This document shows, in pieces, positions 9,201 through 18,470 of a stretch of 64,000 nucleotides of DNA (position 1 is its first letter; the number at the start of each line of letters is the position of its first letter). Both the position numbers and the translations under genes were made by a program. The notes beneath the pieces are model-generated. The model was not told the origin of the DNA. It made no database searches and saw only the letters and a program-made list of their open reading frames with translations. The stretch spans positions 1-64,000 of the forward strand of contig CANSPP010000005.1 in assembly GCA_947648905.1 (NCBI GenBank). The letters run 5' to 3'. The DNA is from an uncultured Clostridium sp. (GTDB lineage Bacteria; Bacillota; Clostridia; TANB77; CAG-508).

Positions 9201-10367
9201 ATGGCGCAAAAAAGAGACTATTACGAAGTATTAGGAGTAAATAAAACAGCGACAGATGATGAGTTAAAAAAAGCATATCGTAAACTTGCAAAGAAATATC
9301 ACCCAGACGCAAATCCTGATAATAAGGAAGAAGCGGAAGCTAAATTCAAAGAAGTAAATGAAGCTTATGAGAACTTATCAGATCCACAAAAAAGAAGAAT
9401 GTATGACCAATTTGGCCACAATGGACCACAAGGCTTTAATGGAGCTGGGGGACCATTTGGTGGTCAAGGTGGATACTACTCTTATTCAAGTTCTGGCTTT
9501 GATGGCTTTGGAGATTTTGGTGACTTAGGAGATATATTCTCTTCAATCTTTGGTGGAGGTTTTGGCGGAAGAACATCATCTTCTAAACAAAGAGGGCCAC
9601 GTAAAGGTGCAGATTTAAATGTAAGAATGGAAATTACATTTGAACAATCATTTCTAGGAGTGGAAAAAGAAATAGTAATAACTAGAGATGAGCAATGTAA
9701 CCACTGTCATGGAACTGGCGCAAAACCAGGAACATCACCTATAAAATGTCCGACATGTCATGGAACAGGTCAAGTAACAGGAGTACAAAACACAATTTTA
9801 GGTCAAGTACAAACAACAAGAACTTGTACAAACTGCCATGGAACTGGAGAAGTAATAAGCGACCCTTGTGAAGTATGTAATGGAAAAGGAAAAGTTAGAA
9901 AACAACCTAAAATAAAAGTTAAAATACCAGCAGGAATAGATGATAATCAAACTGTAGTACTTCGCGGAGAAGGTGAACCAGGCGAAAAAGGTGGAGCTAA
10001 GGGCGATTTATATATTACTGTAAAAATTAAGAGACATAGCATCTATACAAGAAAAGGAAATAATGTGTTATGCGAAGTGCCAATTACGATAACACAAGCA
10101 ACACTTGGTTCAGAACTTGAAATACCAATGGTAGATGGAAGCAAGGAAAAATATAAAATACCAGAAGGAACGCAAACTGGAACTAAGTTTACTATTAGAA
10201 ATAAAGGCTTCAAGTCTATAAATTCTAATAGTGCAGGAGATTTTATTTTTACTGTTAATGTTCAAACACCTAAAAAACTAACTAAGGAACAACGTGAATT
10301 ATTAGTTCAATTAGCTAAAACTATGAATGAACAACCACCTATTAAAAAACGTGGGTTATTTGGATAG
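9201..10367 (+). CDS. dnaJ: chaperone DnaJ (Hsp40)
   Basis: A 388-aa type I J-protein that stimulates DnaK ATPase. J domain with the HPD motif ([10 protein letters not shown]) near residue 34, then a Gly/Phe-rich linker (about 75-125), a zinc domain with four CxxCxGxG repeats ([32 protein letters not shown]), and the C-terminal substrate domain. Complete and of normal length. RBS TTGGAGGAAG. A terminator follows, closing the operon. Confidence 0.96.
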   Translation: MAQKRDYYEVLGVNKTATDDELKKAYRKLAKKYHPDANPDNKEEAEAKFKEVNEAYENLSDPQKRRMYDQFGHNGPQGFNGAGGPFGGQGGYYSYSSSGFDGFGDFGDLGDIFSSIFGGGFGGRTSSSKQRGPRKGADLNVRMEITFEQSFLGVEKEIVITRDEQCNHCHGTGAKPGTSPIKCPTCHGTGQVTGVQNTILGQVQTTRTCTNCHGTGEVISDPCEVCNGKGKVRKQPKIKVKIPAGIDDNQTVVLRGEGEPGEKGGAKGDLYITVKIKRHSIYTRKGNNVLCEVPITITQATLGSELEIPMVDGSKEKYKIPEGTQTGTKFTIRNKGFKSINSNSAGDFIFTVNVQTPKKLTKEQRELLVQLAKTMNEQPPIKKRGLFG

Positions 10368-10379
10368 AATAAAAATACA

Positions 10380-10428
10380 AAAAGATTATGTTCGAATATT
10401 AATAATATTCAGAACGTAATCTTTTATT
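10380..10428 (+). terminator. terminator of the dnaK operon
   Basis: AAAGATTA...GTTC pairs with GAAC..TAATCTTT around an inner AATATT repeat, followed by TTATTTTTTT. Confidence 0.85.
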
Positions 10429-10477
10429 TTTTTATGAAGTATGATAAAATAGCAAAAACAAAACAAAGAGGTAAAAT

Positions 10478-11359
10478 ATGAAAAGTAAAATAGCCAAAGG
10501 AATAATAGAAGCAATACTACTAATAATAGCAATAATACTAGCAATACTAATATACTATATAACAGCAGACATACAAACCAAAATACCAGCCAAAGTAGAA
10601 AAAACATGTAACATAGAGACAAAACAATACAAAGGAAGAAATATATTCATCATAACAACAAACGAAAAACAAACAAATAAAAAAATCCTATACTTCCACG
10701 GTGGTTCATACATGGCAGAAGCAACAAGCAATCACTGGAAATTTATAGAACAACTAGCAAAAGACACAGGAGCAACAATAATCTTGCCAGACTATCCACT
10801 ATCACCAAAATACACATACAAAGACGTATTCAATATGGTAGAGCCACTATACAAAGAAATAATAGAACAAACAGGAAGCGAAAACTTAATAATAATGGGA
10901 GACTCTGCAGGTGGAGGACTAGGACTTGCATTAGAAGAAAAGCTAGGAGAACAAAACATACCAATGCCAGCAAAAACAATACTAATCTCACCATGGTTAG
11001 ACGTCAGACTAAATAATCCAGAAATCGAAAAAATAGAAAAAGTAGACAACATATTAAACAAAGAATCACTAAGACTAGCAGGAATAGCATATGCTTCAAA
11101 TGAAGGAATGGAAAACTATTTAGTAAATCCAATAGACGGAGACCTAAGCAAATTGCAAAATGTAACAATACTAATAGGCACATATGACATACTAAATCCT
11201 GATACAAAATTATTACAACAAAAAGCGAAAAAACAAAATGTACAAGTGGAGATCAAAGAATATGAACAAGCAAAGCACATATGGATAATAGACGAAAATA
11301 GTAGCCAAGAACTTGTAGACCAAGGATATCAGGACATAATAGAATTAATACAAAAATAG
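10478..11359 (+). CDS. alpha/beta hydrolase, HSL-family esterase
   Basis: A 293-aa protein with one N-terminal membrane segment (about residues 7-29), likely anchoring the enzyme outside. The oxyanion motif HGGSY and the nucleophile elbow GDSAGGG place it in the hormone-sensitive-lipase family. The acid is probably in YDILNPD and the histidine in AKHIW. Substrate unknown. It precedes an acyltransferase-like gene and a small membrane protein, a trio I take to be a functional unit, perhaps for acylating or deacylating a lipid or sugar. Confidence 0.85.
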   Translation: MKSKIAKGIIEAILLIIAIILAILIYYITADIQTKIPAKVEKTCNIETKQYKGRNIFIITTNEKQTNKKILYFHGGSYMAEATSNHWKFIEQLAKDTGATIILPDYPLSPKYTYKDVFNMVEPLYKEIIEQTGSENLIIMGDSAGGGLGLALEEKLGEQNIPMPAKTILISPWLDVRLNNPEIEKIEKVDNILNKESLRLAGIAYASNEGMENYLVNPIDGDLSKLQNVTILIGTYDILNPDTKLLQQKAKKQNVQVEIKEYEQAKHIWIIDENSSQELVDQGYQDIIELIQK

Positions 11360-11363
11360 AGAT

Positions 11364-11425
11364 GTGTCCCCAATTGGACAAAATGTCCAAAAAAGAAACG
11401 TCCCCAATTGGACAAAATTGGACAC
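11364..11425 (+). repeat. family A palindromes
   Basis: Repeated TGTCC...GGACA arms with core GGAAACGTCCCC-like (here AGAAACGTCCCC) and CCAATTGG boxes. It lies between the esterase and the acyltransferase genes. Confidence 0.7.
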
Positions 11426-11439
11426 AGAAAGGAAAGCTT

Positions 11440-12732
11440 ATGAAGAAAGAAGAAAAGGGATTGTATTGGAGAAGGCTAGACAATTCAGCAAAGATTTTCC
11501 CAATATCAACAGGAAAGAAATATAGTACAGTATTCCGCTTATCTGCTGTTTTAAAAGAAAAAGTTGAGCCTAATATTTTGAAAGAAGCGGTAATGCAGAC
11601 ATTAGAAAAGTACAAATCTTTTAAAGTTAGAATGAGACCAGGGCTTTTTTGGTATTATTTTGAGCATAATAATAAAGAACCGATAATAGAAGAAGAAACT
11701 GATTATCCTTGCAAATATATTGATAGTAGAAGAAATAATAATTATCTTTTTAAGGTTACTTATTTTGAAAATAAGGTTAATATTGATATATTTCACTCTT
11801 TAACAGACGGAAATGGCGGTACAATTTTTTTTAGAGAGATTATTTATACTTACTTAGAACTTATGTATCCAGAAGTCTTAAATGATGAAGGAAGAAAGAC
11901 TAGGAAAATCGAGTATAATACAGAAGATAGTTATATGAAAAATTATGATAAAAAGGCTAAGTCTAATGCTTCTTCAAGGAAAGCGTATGTGATAAGTGGA
12001 GAGAAGATTAAATTAGGGGCAATAAGTGCAATTCACCAAATTATTGATTTAGAAGATTTAAAAAGAGAATGCAAAAGGTATAATGCAACTATTACGCAGT
12101 ATTTAACAGCTGTTTTGATATACAGTATTTATCAAGAAAAGTATATAAAATATAAAGGAAAGAAGCCAATAAAAGTTTGTATACCAGTTAATTTGAAAAA
12201 GTTCTTTCCTTCTAAAACGATGTCAAATTTCTTTTCTTACATCACATTAGAAGCTGAACCCAAAAAAGACAATGCAAATACTTTTGACAAGATTTTACAA
12301 TTTGTTAAAGATGATTTTTCAAAAAGATTAACAGAAGAAGAGATTATGAGGACAATGTCTGCAAATGTAAAAATTGGAACAAATCCTTTTATAAGACCAG
12401 TTCCACTATTTTTGAAGAAAGTGCTTGTTAGATTAAGTTATATTGAGATTAGAAAATACACAACAATAACATTTTCAAACATAGGAAGAATTGGTATTAT
12501 CGGTAAATACAAGGATTATATAGATTATTTTTTAATGTTAATCGCTCCAGAGCCAGTGGAAAAAATTAAATGTTCTAGCTGTACTTTTGAGGATAAATTG
12601 GCATTTACATTTACATCAATTTTACAAGATAATAAGGTTGAAAAGAGATTTTATGAATTTCTAAGAGAACAGGGAATTAAAATACAAATAGAAAGTAATG
12701 GTGTTTTAGATGATATATCCAGAGAAAATTAA
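11440..12732 (+). CDS. alcohol acetyltransferase / condensation-fold acyltransferase
   Basis: A 430-aa protein of the chloramphenicol-acetyltransferase-like fold. The hallmark HxxxDG is present as FHSLTDGNGG near residue 112, and a second family block TTITFSNIGRIG occurs near 345. Such proteins transfer acyl groups; the substrate here is unknown. The ATG at 11440 has a GGAAAG site; an upstream in-frame start would read through the palindromic repeat. The 3' end overlaps the next gene by 23 bp, so the two are probably co-translated. Confidence 0.8.
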   Translation: MKKEEKGLYWRRLDNSAKIFPISTGKKYSTVFRLSAVLKEKVEPNILKEAVMQTLEKYKSFKVRMRPGLFWYYFEHNNKEPIIEEETDYPCKYIDSRRNNNYLFKVTYFENKVNIDIFHSLTDGNGGTIFFREIIYTYLELMYPEVLNDEGRKTRKIEYNTEDSYMKNYDKKAKSNASSRKAYVISGEKIKLGAISAIHQIIDLEDLKRECKRYNATITQYLTAVLIYSIYQEKYIKYKGKKPIKVCIPVNLKKFFPSKTMSNFFSYITLEAEPKKDNANTFDKILQFVKDDFSKRLTEEEIMRTMSANVKIGTNPFIRPVPLFLKKVLVRLSYIEIRKYTTITFSNIGRIGIIGKYKDYIDYFLMLIAPEPVEKIKCSSCTFEDKLAFTFTSILQDNKVEKRFYEFLREQGIKIQIESNGVLDDISREN

Positions 12733-13276
12733 GGCGAAGAAAAGTGATAAAATTATAAAAATCCTAATATGTGTATCAGCTTGTATAGCAATATTATTGT
12801 GGGTAATTAATAAGTTAACAACTCCAAGAATTCCTTGGGCAGCATTAGCAAATGGTGGAATTGTATATGTGTGGGTTATTGTTATTTATTCTATCCGCAA
12901 AAATGTTAATATTGCTGGATATGTGCTTTTGCAAACAATAGCTATTTCGCTTTTGACTATGTACATTGATTACATTTTGGGTATTAAGAGCGGATGGTCT
13001 ATTAATATTGCTATTCCAATAATAATTATTATTGCAAATGTCACTATGGCAGTTTTAACAATTGTTAGTTATAAAAAGTATATTAAATATGCCATTTATC
13101 AACTAATTATAGTTATGCTTAGTATGCTTCCTGCAATTTTAATGGCTGAACATTTAATTGAAAATAATATTTTGAATATTTGTGCTATTGGAGTTTCAGT
13201 TGCCAATTTTGTGCTATGCTTAATTTGGTGTTCAAAAGATGTGAAAGATGCTGTTATTAGGAAACTTCATTGGTAA
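12710..13276 (+). CDS. multi-pass membrane protein (DUF6320-like)
   Basis: A 188-aa protein with about six hydrophobic helices and almost no soluble domain. It overlaps the acyltransferase gene and is likely its partner. From memory, DUF6320 proteins sit beside such acyltransferases and often carry a zinc ribbon at the N-terminus, which is missing here. No function can be assigned. Confidence 0.65.
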   Translation: MIYPEKIKAKKSDKIIKILICVSACIAILLWVINKLTTPRIPWAALANGGIVYVWVIVIYSIRKNVNIAGYVLLQTIAISLLTMYIDYILGIKSGWSINIAIPIIIIIANVTMAVLTIVSYKKYIKYAIYQLIIVMLSMLPAILMAEHLIENNILNICAIGVSVANFVLCLIWCSKDVKDAVIRKLHW

Positions 13277-13281
13277 GATAA

Positions 13282-13310
13282 TTGACTAAATAACAAAATA
13301 AAGATATAAT
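13282..13310 (+). promoter_or_regulatory. promoter of rlmN
   Basis: -35 TTGACT (13282-13287), 17-bp spacer, -10 TATAAT (13305-13310), 30 bp before the rlmN start. Confidence 0.8.
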
Positions 13311-13339
13311 AATAATCAAGAATTTAAATAGGTGATAAA

Positions 13340-14365
13340 ATGAAAAATATAAAAGACTACGATTTAGAAGAATTAAAAAATGAATTAAAACAAATGGGAG
13401 AAAAGCCATTCAGAGCAGAGCAAATATTCAAATGGCTATACCAAGATAAAGTAAAAGAATTTGACGAAATGACAAACCTATCATTAGAACTAAGAGAAAA
13501 ATTAAAAGAAAACTACACAATGTGTAATTACAAAATATTAAGAAAGCAAAAATCAAAAGACGGAACAATAAAATATCTATTTGACGTATTAGATGGAAAT
13601 GCAATTGAAACAGTATTAATGAGTTATCATCACGGATATAGTTTATGTGTATCTTCACAAATTGGATGTAAAATGGGATGCAAGTTTTGTGCATCAACAG
13701 GAATAAAGTTTATAAGAAATCTAACTAGTGGAGAAATAGTAGAACAAGTTTTGGCAGTAGAGCAAGATGAAAATATAAGAATATCAAATATAGTGTTTAT
13801 GGGAATTGGAGAGCCATTAGACAATTATGATAATGTTGTAAATGCAATTCATATAATAAACAATCAAAAGGGATTGAGTATAGGGGCAAGACATATAAGT
13901 ATTTCAACAAGTGGATTAGTACCAAAAATTTATCAACTTGCAGAAGAAAATATTCAATGCACACTATCAATTTCGTTACACGCAACAAATAACGAAAAAC
14001 GTAGTAGTATGATGCCAGTAAATAACAGCTATCCAATCGAAGAACTACTACAAGCTTGCAAAGACTATATCAAAAAAACAAATAGAAGAATATCATTTGA
14101 ATATGCTTTGGCAAAAGATAATAATGACAACTTAGATGACGCAAAAGAATTGGTTAAACTATTAAAAGGAGTATTATGCCACGTAAATTTAATACCAATC
14201 AACAAAATAGAAAATGGCCAATTTGATAAAAGTTCAAATGAAAACATTATGAAGTTTAGAGATTTCTTAAATGACCACGGAATTGTAGCAACTATTAGAA
14301 GGGAACTTGGTTCTGATATAGATGCGGCTTGTGGCCAATTAAGAAGAAAAAACTTAAAAGAATAA
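13340..14365 (+). CDS. rlmN: dual-specificity 23S rRNA A2503 / tRNA A37 methyltransferase RlmN
   Basis: A 341-aa radical SAM enzyme that makes 2-methyladenosine in 23S rRNA (and some tRNAs). The iron-sulfur motif CxxxCxxC appears as GCKMGCKFCAST near residue 112. The N-terminal block GEKPFRAEQIFKWLY, the SAM-binding GIGEPLDNYDNV and the C-terminal AACGQL with a catalytic Cys are all present. Complete and typical in length. It heads a run of housekeeping genes up to plsC. Confidence 0.96.
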   Translation: MKNIKDYDLEELKNELKQMGEKPFRAEQIFKWLYQDKVKEFDEMTNLSLELREKLKENYTMCNYKILRKQKSKDGTIKYLFDVLDGNAIETVLMSYHHGYSLCVSSQIGCKMGCKFCASTGIKFIRNLTSGEIVEQVLAVEQDENIRISNIVFMGIGEPLDNYDNVVNAIHIINNQKGLSIGARHISISTSGLVPKIYQLAEENIQCTLSISLHATNNEKRSSMMPVNNSYPIEELLQACKDYIKKTNRRISFEYALAKDNNDNLDDAKELVKLLKGVLCHVNLIPINKIENGQFDKSSNENIMKFRDFLNDHGIVATIRRELGSDIDAACGQLRRKNLKE

Positions 14366-14380
14366 TATAGGGAGAAAGAA

Positions 14381-15251
14381 ATGTTATTAAAAGATATAAA
14401 ATTACCATTTCCAAATAAAATAAAAGTATATGCATTTGTAGGTCCATCAGGAACAGGAAAAAGTTATAGAGCACAAATGGTGGCAAGTGAGAAAAATATA
14501 AATTATATAATAGACGATGGACTACTTATAAAAGAAAATCAAGTAATAGCAGGGGAATCAGCTAAAAAAGCAGAAACAAAGGTTGCAACTGTAAAACACG
14601 CACTATTTTATGAAGAAAGTGAAAGAGAGCCAATAATAAAGGCTTTAAAGAAGTATAGGGCAGAAAGTATTTTGATACTTGGAACATCTGATGGAATGGT
14701 TAAAAAAATTGCAGCAAATTTAGGATTGCCAGAAATATCAGAAACGATATATATAACAGATGTTGCAACAGAAGAAGAAATGAAAACAGCAAGAAGAATA
14801 AGAGTAACAGAAGGAAAACACGTAATACCAGTTCCAACTTTTGAAATAAAAAAAGACTTTTCACGGATATTTGTTAGACCCACTTCAAATTTTTAAATCA
14901 AAAGGAAAAGGGCAACAACCATATATATCAGAAAAGTCAATAATAAGGCCGACATTTAGCTATATGGGGAAATTTACAATATCAGATTTAGTATTTAGGC
15001 AAATACTAGAATATTTAGCTCAGAAGACGCCAGCAATACATAAAGTACTAAAAACAAGAGTTGAAAATTACGGCGAAGGTGCTAAAATATATATGGAAGT
15101 AAGCATTGTCTATGGTTTTAACGTAGTTGAAGGATTAAACAATTTTAAAGAAAAATCAAAAAAAGAAATTGAAACACTAACAGCAATGAATGTTGTAGAA
15201 TTAGAAGTAGTGGCAAAAAATATTTATGTGCCACAAGAAGGAGGAGAATAG
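14381..15251 (+). CDS. P-loop nucleotide-binding protein with Asp23/Gls24-like tail; read through a CGG +1 frameshift
   Basis: With C14864 skipped, the gene encodes 289 aa. The N-terminal half has a Walker A motif (FVGPSGTGKSYRA, near residue 20) and a GTSDGMVKKIA block. The C-terminal half (SYMGKFTISDLVFRQILEYL..) resembles Asp23/Gls24 family sequence. Without the shift, translation stops 11 codons after the P-loop half ends (TAA 14894-14896). The second half has no ribosome binding site of its own. At the junction the frame reads DFS then CGG; dropping the C gives GYLLDPLQIF, the continuation I expect from clostridial homologues. Function unknown; it lies 16 bp after rlmN and 5 bp before cmk. 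Confidence 0.75.
14864..14866 (+). other. candidate +1 recoding site CGG (nucleotide-binding gene)
   Basis: In-frame TCA CGG; skipping C14864 gives GGA and restores the second half of the gene. Confidence 0.8.
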
Positions 15252-15255
15252 TAAA

Positions 15256-15933
15256 ATGTCATTTATAGTAGCAATTGATGGACCTGCTGGAAGCGGTAAA
15301 GGTACAATAACAGAAATACTTAGTAAAGAACTAGGATTAGTAAACATAGGGTCAGGTTCTGCATACAGATGTGTTGCATTAGCAACAATTAAAGCAGGAA
15401 TAAAATTAGAAGAAAAGAAAAAAATTATAGACCTTTTAGATAAAATCAAAATAGAATTCAAAATGGAGGACGGAAAAGACATTGTCTATTTAGACGGAGA
15501 AGACGTAAGTAGCAGAATTAGAGAAAATGACGTTGCAAAAATAGTTTCTCCAATATCATCAATTAAAGAAGTTAGATTTAAATTGAATGATATATTTAGA
15601 AAATGTGCAGAAGGAAAAAAAGTTATAATGGAAGGTAGAGATATTGGAACTTATGTATTTCCAAATGCAGATGTAAAACTATATTTTGATGCAACTCCAG
15701 AAGAGCGTGCAAGAAGAAGATTTGAACAAAACAAACAAAACGGAATTGAAATGACTTATGAAGAGGTTTTAGCAAATATCATTGCTCGTGATAAAAATGA
15801 TATGGAAAAGGAAATTGGTGCTTTGAAACAAGCAGACGATGCTGTGTATATTGAGTCTACTAATATGACAATTGAAGAACAAGCTGAGGCTGCTAAAAAG
15901 GTTATCTTAGAAAAGTTGCAAGAACATAAATAA
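15256..15933 (+). CDS. cmk: (d)CMP kinase
   Basis: A 225-aa kinase converting CMP/dCMP to the diphosphates. P-loop AIDGPAGSGKGT at residues 5-16, GSGSAYRCVAL (family usually GxxYRAxA), EGRDIGTYVFPNADVK, and the LID-type DATPEERARRR. The ATG at 15256 is preferred over an upstream in-frame start because it follows GGAGGAG; the upstream start would overlap the preceding gene. Co-transcribed with plsC, a common clostridial arrangement. Confidence 0.95.
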   Translation: MSFIVAIDGPAGSGKGTITEILSKELGLVNIGSGSAYRCVALATIKAGIKLEEKKKIIDLLDKIKIEFKMEDGKDIVYLDGEDVSSRIRENDVAKIVSPISSIKEVRFKLNDIFRKCAEGKKVIMEGRDIGTYVFPNADVKLYFDATPEERARRRFEQNKQNGIEMTYEEVLANIIARDKNDMEKEIGALKQADDAVYIESTNMTIEEQAEAAKKVILEKLQEHK

Positions 15934-15953
15934 TATAGGAGTAGGAGTAAAAA

Positions 15954-16550
15954 ATGAAAGAGTTTTTTAAGAAAATAGGTAGAGGAATAGTAATAGGAGC
16001 AATATATGCATATTGCAAAGTAGTTTATAGAGCAAAAATAATAGGAAAAGAAAATATTCCACAAGAAGGACCAGTAATAATCTGTGGAAATCATAGAACA
16101 TATTTAGATCCACCATTAATAGAAGCAACATGTGGAAGATATGCAAGATTTTTAGCAAAAGAAGAACTAACAAAAAATCCATTTTTAGCATTTTTAGGAG
16201 TTGTATTTGACGCAATCTTAGTAAAAAGAGACTCAAAAGAAGTAACAGCAATAAAAGAATCACTAAAAACACTAAAAAACGGTCAATGCTTAGCATTATT
16301 CCCAGAAGGCACAAGAAATGGGCTAGAGAAAGGCGAAGCGGTAAAAGACGGAGCAGCATTTTTTGCAGTAAGAAGCGGAGCAAAAGTTGTACCTTGCGGA
16401 ATAAAAGGTGGAGAAAAAGGAAATAGAAAGGTTACAATTACTTATGGCAAACCTTTAGATTTTAGCGAATATAAAGGTGCTAAGGATAAGGAGACTTTGG
16501 ATAAGGTTACAAAAGAAATAATGGATAATATAATTGAGTTAACAAAATAG
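15954..16550 (+). CDS. plsC: 1-acyl-sn-glycerol-3-phosphate acyltransferase
   Basis: A 198-aa membrane-associated enzyme that adds the second fatty acid in phosphatidic acid synthesis. The catalytic NHxxxxD motif appears as GNHRTYLDPP (near residue 43) and the substrate motif as FPEGTRNG (near 117). The N-terminus has a short hydrophobic segment (IVIGAIYAYCKVVY). RBS ATAGGAGTAGGAG. The stop codon runs directly into a tandem array of intergenic palindromes. Confidence 0.93.
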   Translation: MKEFFKKIGRGIVIGAIYAYCKVVYRAKIIGKENIPQEGPVIICGNHRTYLDPPLIEATCGRYARFLAKEELTKNPFLAFLGVVFDAILVKRDSKEVTAIKESLKTLKNGQCLALFPEGTRNGLEKGEAVKDGAAFFAVRSGAKVVPCGIKGGEKGNRKVTITYGKPLDFSEYKGAKDKETLDKVTKEIMDNIIELTK

Positions 16551-16654
16551 GGACGTTTGGGGACGTTTCCTTTTTGTCCCCAAAATGTTTTTGGGTGTTT
16601 TTGGGGACTGTCCTTAAAAACACCTTATGCCAATGAGGACGAACCTTTTTGGCA
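16550..16654 (+). repeat. tandem array of all three palindrome families (A, C, B)
   Basis: Family A at 16550-16580 (GGGAC...GTCCC, core GGGGACGTTTCC), family C at 16594-16624 (GGTGTTTTT/AAAAACACC, core GGGGACTGTCC), family B at 16628-16654 (TGCCA/TGGCA, core GGACGAACC). This is the only place in the window where all three lie side by side. Confidence 0.85.
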
Positions 16655-16684
16655 GATAGATTTGATAAAAAGAAAAGAGATAAA

Positions 16685-17227
16685 ATGATATATATAGTTA
16701 GACATGGTCAAACTAATTGGAATTTAGAAGGAAGAAATCAAGGAAGAATAGATATTGAATTAAATGAAAAAGGAATACAACAGGCTGAAATAACGAGTGA
16801 AAAACTAAAAAATATAAAGTTTAATAAAGTATTTTCAAGTCCACTGAAACGTGCATATAAAACAGCACAAATAATCTGTAAAAAATGCGAAATGCAAGAA
16901 AATTGTATTATTGTAGATGAACGATTAATAGAGAGAAGCAATGGAAAATTAGAGGGATTATTAAGAGAAGAATATAAAGACAAAATAGATTTTTCAGATC
17001 CTAATGATACACGTTGTGGAGTAGAGCCACTTCAAGAATTTAGAAAAAGAATTGAGAATTTTTTTAATAACATATGTAAAGAGTATTCAGAAGAAAATAT
17101 TCTTGTAGTAACTCATGCTGGAGTTAGTATTTATGCTAGATGTTATTTTGAGGGAGAACCACAAGATGGTGATTATAGTAAATATAAATTAAAAAATTGT
17201 GAAGTGCTTGAATATGAAAATAAATAG
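16685..17227 (+). CDS. histidine phosphatase family protein (phosphoglycerate-mutase-like)
   Basis: A 180-aa enzyme with the catalytic RHG motif (YIVRHGQTNWN, residues 3-13), the second Arg in SSPLKRAYKTA, the acid in ERSNGKLEG and the second His in VVTHAGVS. Substrates in this family range from sugar phosphates to alpha-ribazole phosphate; none can be chosen here. The ATG at 16685 follows AAAAGAGAT and starts the conserved fold immediately, so an upstream extension through the palindromes is rejected. Confidence 0.88.
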   Translation: MIYIVRHGQTNWNLEGRNQGRIDIELNEKGIQQAEITSEKLKNIKFNKVFSSPLKRAYKTAQIICKKCEMQENCIIVDERLIERSNGKLEGLLREEYKDKIDFSDPNDTRCGVEPLQEFRKRIENFFNNICKEYSEENILVVTHAGVSIYARCYFEGEPQDGDYSKYKLKNCEVLEYENK

Positions 17228-17233
17228 AAATAG

Positions 17234-17258
17234 AAGGGACTGTAGAAGTCCCTTTTAA
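17234..17258 (+). terminator. terminator after the phosphatase gene
   Basis: AAGGGACT/AGTCCCTT stem, then TTAATA. Confidence 0.75.
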
Positions 17259-17355
17259 TAGTTATAACGAGCCATTTCTAAATTAGTAGTCCAAAAAGAT
17301 ATCTCAAAACAAAAAATAAGTTCAAAAAATCTGTATATTAAAAACAATAAAAGTC

Positions 17356-17384
17356 TTGACAATAGAGAACAAATGTTTTAAAAT
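17356..17384 (+). promoter_or_regulatory. promoter of the ORF6N gene
   Basis: -35 TTGACA (17356-17361), 17-bp spacer, -10 TAAAAT (17379-17384). It rules out an earlier in-frame start at 17356. Confidence 0.8.
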
Positions 17385-17412
17385 ATATAAAGTAAGAAAA
17401 GGATGTGAAACT

Positions 17413-18297
17413 ATGGAAGAGAATAAATTAGTAACTCAAAATGAAATGTCAAATGAAGAAATAAAAAATTTAATATATACAATTCGAGGAAAACAAGTTA
17501 TGATAGATAGTGATGTAGCTAGGCTATATCATTATGAAACAAAAAGAATAAATGAGACTGTAAAAAGAAATATTGAGCGTTTTCCAACAGAATTCTGTTT
17601 TCAATTAAGTAATAGCGAGTATGAATCTTTGAAGTCGCAAATTGCGACTTCAAACACTCGTGGTGGAAAACAAAAATTACCTTATGTTTTTACAGAAAAA
17701 GGAATTCTAATGATGTCAGGATTATTAAAAAATGAAATTGCTATTGAAGTAAGTATAAGAATAGTAGAAGTATTTGTAGAAATGAGAAAATTTATATCTT
17801 CAAATGGACAAATATTTGAAAGATTAACGAATGTAGAATATAAATTACTAGAACATGACAGAAAATTTGACGAAGTTTTTAATCAACTTCAACTTGAAGA
17901 AAATATTAAGCAAAGAATATTTTTTGATGGTCAAATATACGACGCATATAGTATCATTGTAGATATTATAAAAAAGGCAAATAACAAAATTTTAATTATA
18001 GACAATTATATTGATGATAGCGTCTTGAAAATGCTGACTAAAAAGAAAAGCAATGTGGAAGTAGTTATTCTAACATCTGATAAAAGCAATATTGAAAATT
18101 TGGATATAAAAAAATTCAATAAAGAATATCCTATTCTTAAAGTTGCTAAAACAAACAAATTTCATGATAGATTTATTGTCTTAGACGATAAGGAAATGTA
18201 TCATCTAGGAGCTTCAATAAAAGACTTAGGTAAAAAATGCTTTGCAATTAACAAAATAGAAGATATGGAGATTATAGAAAAGATTATTCAATTATAA
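17413..18297 (+). CDS. ORF6N domain protein with PLD-like C-terminal region
   Basis: A 294-aa protein. Residues about 20-110 match the ORF6N/KilA-N-type DNA-binding domain (IRGKQVMIDSDVARLYHYET, RFPTEFCFQLS, YVFTEKGILMMSGLL). The C-terminal third contains FHDRFIVLDDKEMYHLGASIKDLGKK, which resembles half of an HKD phospholipase-D-like motif (H...D with a following S..D). Such genes are common in prophage and defence regions, but no phage genes lie around it here. Start fixed by GGATG and by the promoter upstream. Its leader is identical to that of the HNH gene at 683. Confidence 0.8.
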   Translation: MEENKLVTQNEMSNEEIKNLIYTIRGKQVMIDSDVARLYHYETKRINETVKRNIERFPTEFCFQLSNSEYESLKSQIATSNTRGGKQKLPYVFTEKGILMMSGLLKNEIAIEVSIRIVEVFVEMRKFISSNGQIFERLTNVEYKLLEHDRKFDEVFNQLQLEENIKQRIFFDGQIYDAYSIIVDIIKKANNKILIIDNYIDDSVLKMLTKKKSNVEVVILTSDKSNIENLDIKKFNKEYPILKVAKTNKFHDRFIVLDDKEMYHLGASIKDLGKKCFAINKIEDMEIIEKIIQL

Positions 18298-18358
18298 ATA
18301 CAATAAAACAAACAAAAAAATAAGTTCAAAAAACTGCAAAAATAATGGTAAAATTATG

Positions 18359-18387
18359 TTGACACTGGAAATTAATAGGTGTATAAT
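18359..18387 (+). promoter_or_regulatory. promoter of typA
   Basis: -35 TTGACA (18359-18364), 17-bp spacer, -10 TATAAT (18382-18387). Confidence 0.85.
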
Positions 18388-18406
18388 ATTATAGTATGAA
18401 AAAATC

Positions 18407-18442
18407 AGACGTTTTTAAAAAGGCGACTTTATAAAAACGTCT
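18407..18442 (+). promoter_or_regulatory. hairpin in the typA leader
   Basis: An 11-bp perfect stem AGACGTTTTTA/TAAAAACGTCT starting about 13 nt after the likely transcript start. There is no T-run, so it may stabilise the mRNA or serve as a regulatory hairpin rather than a terminator. Confidence 0.6.
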
Positions 18443-18470
18443 TATGTTATGAAAAAAGGGGTAATAAAAA

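Noticed and set aside
17641..17660. Short inverted repeat in the ORF6N gene (GAAGTCGCAATTGCGACTTC)
   Set aside because: It lies within coding sequence in frame and is probably incidental; recorded only as a chance 20-bp palindrome.
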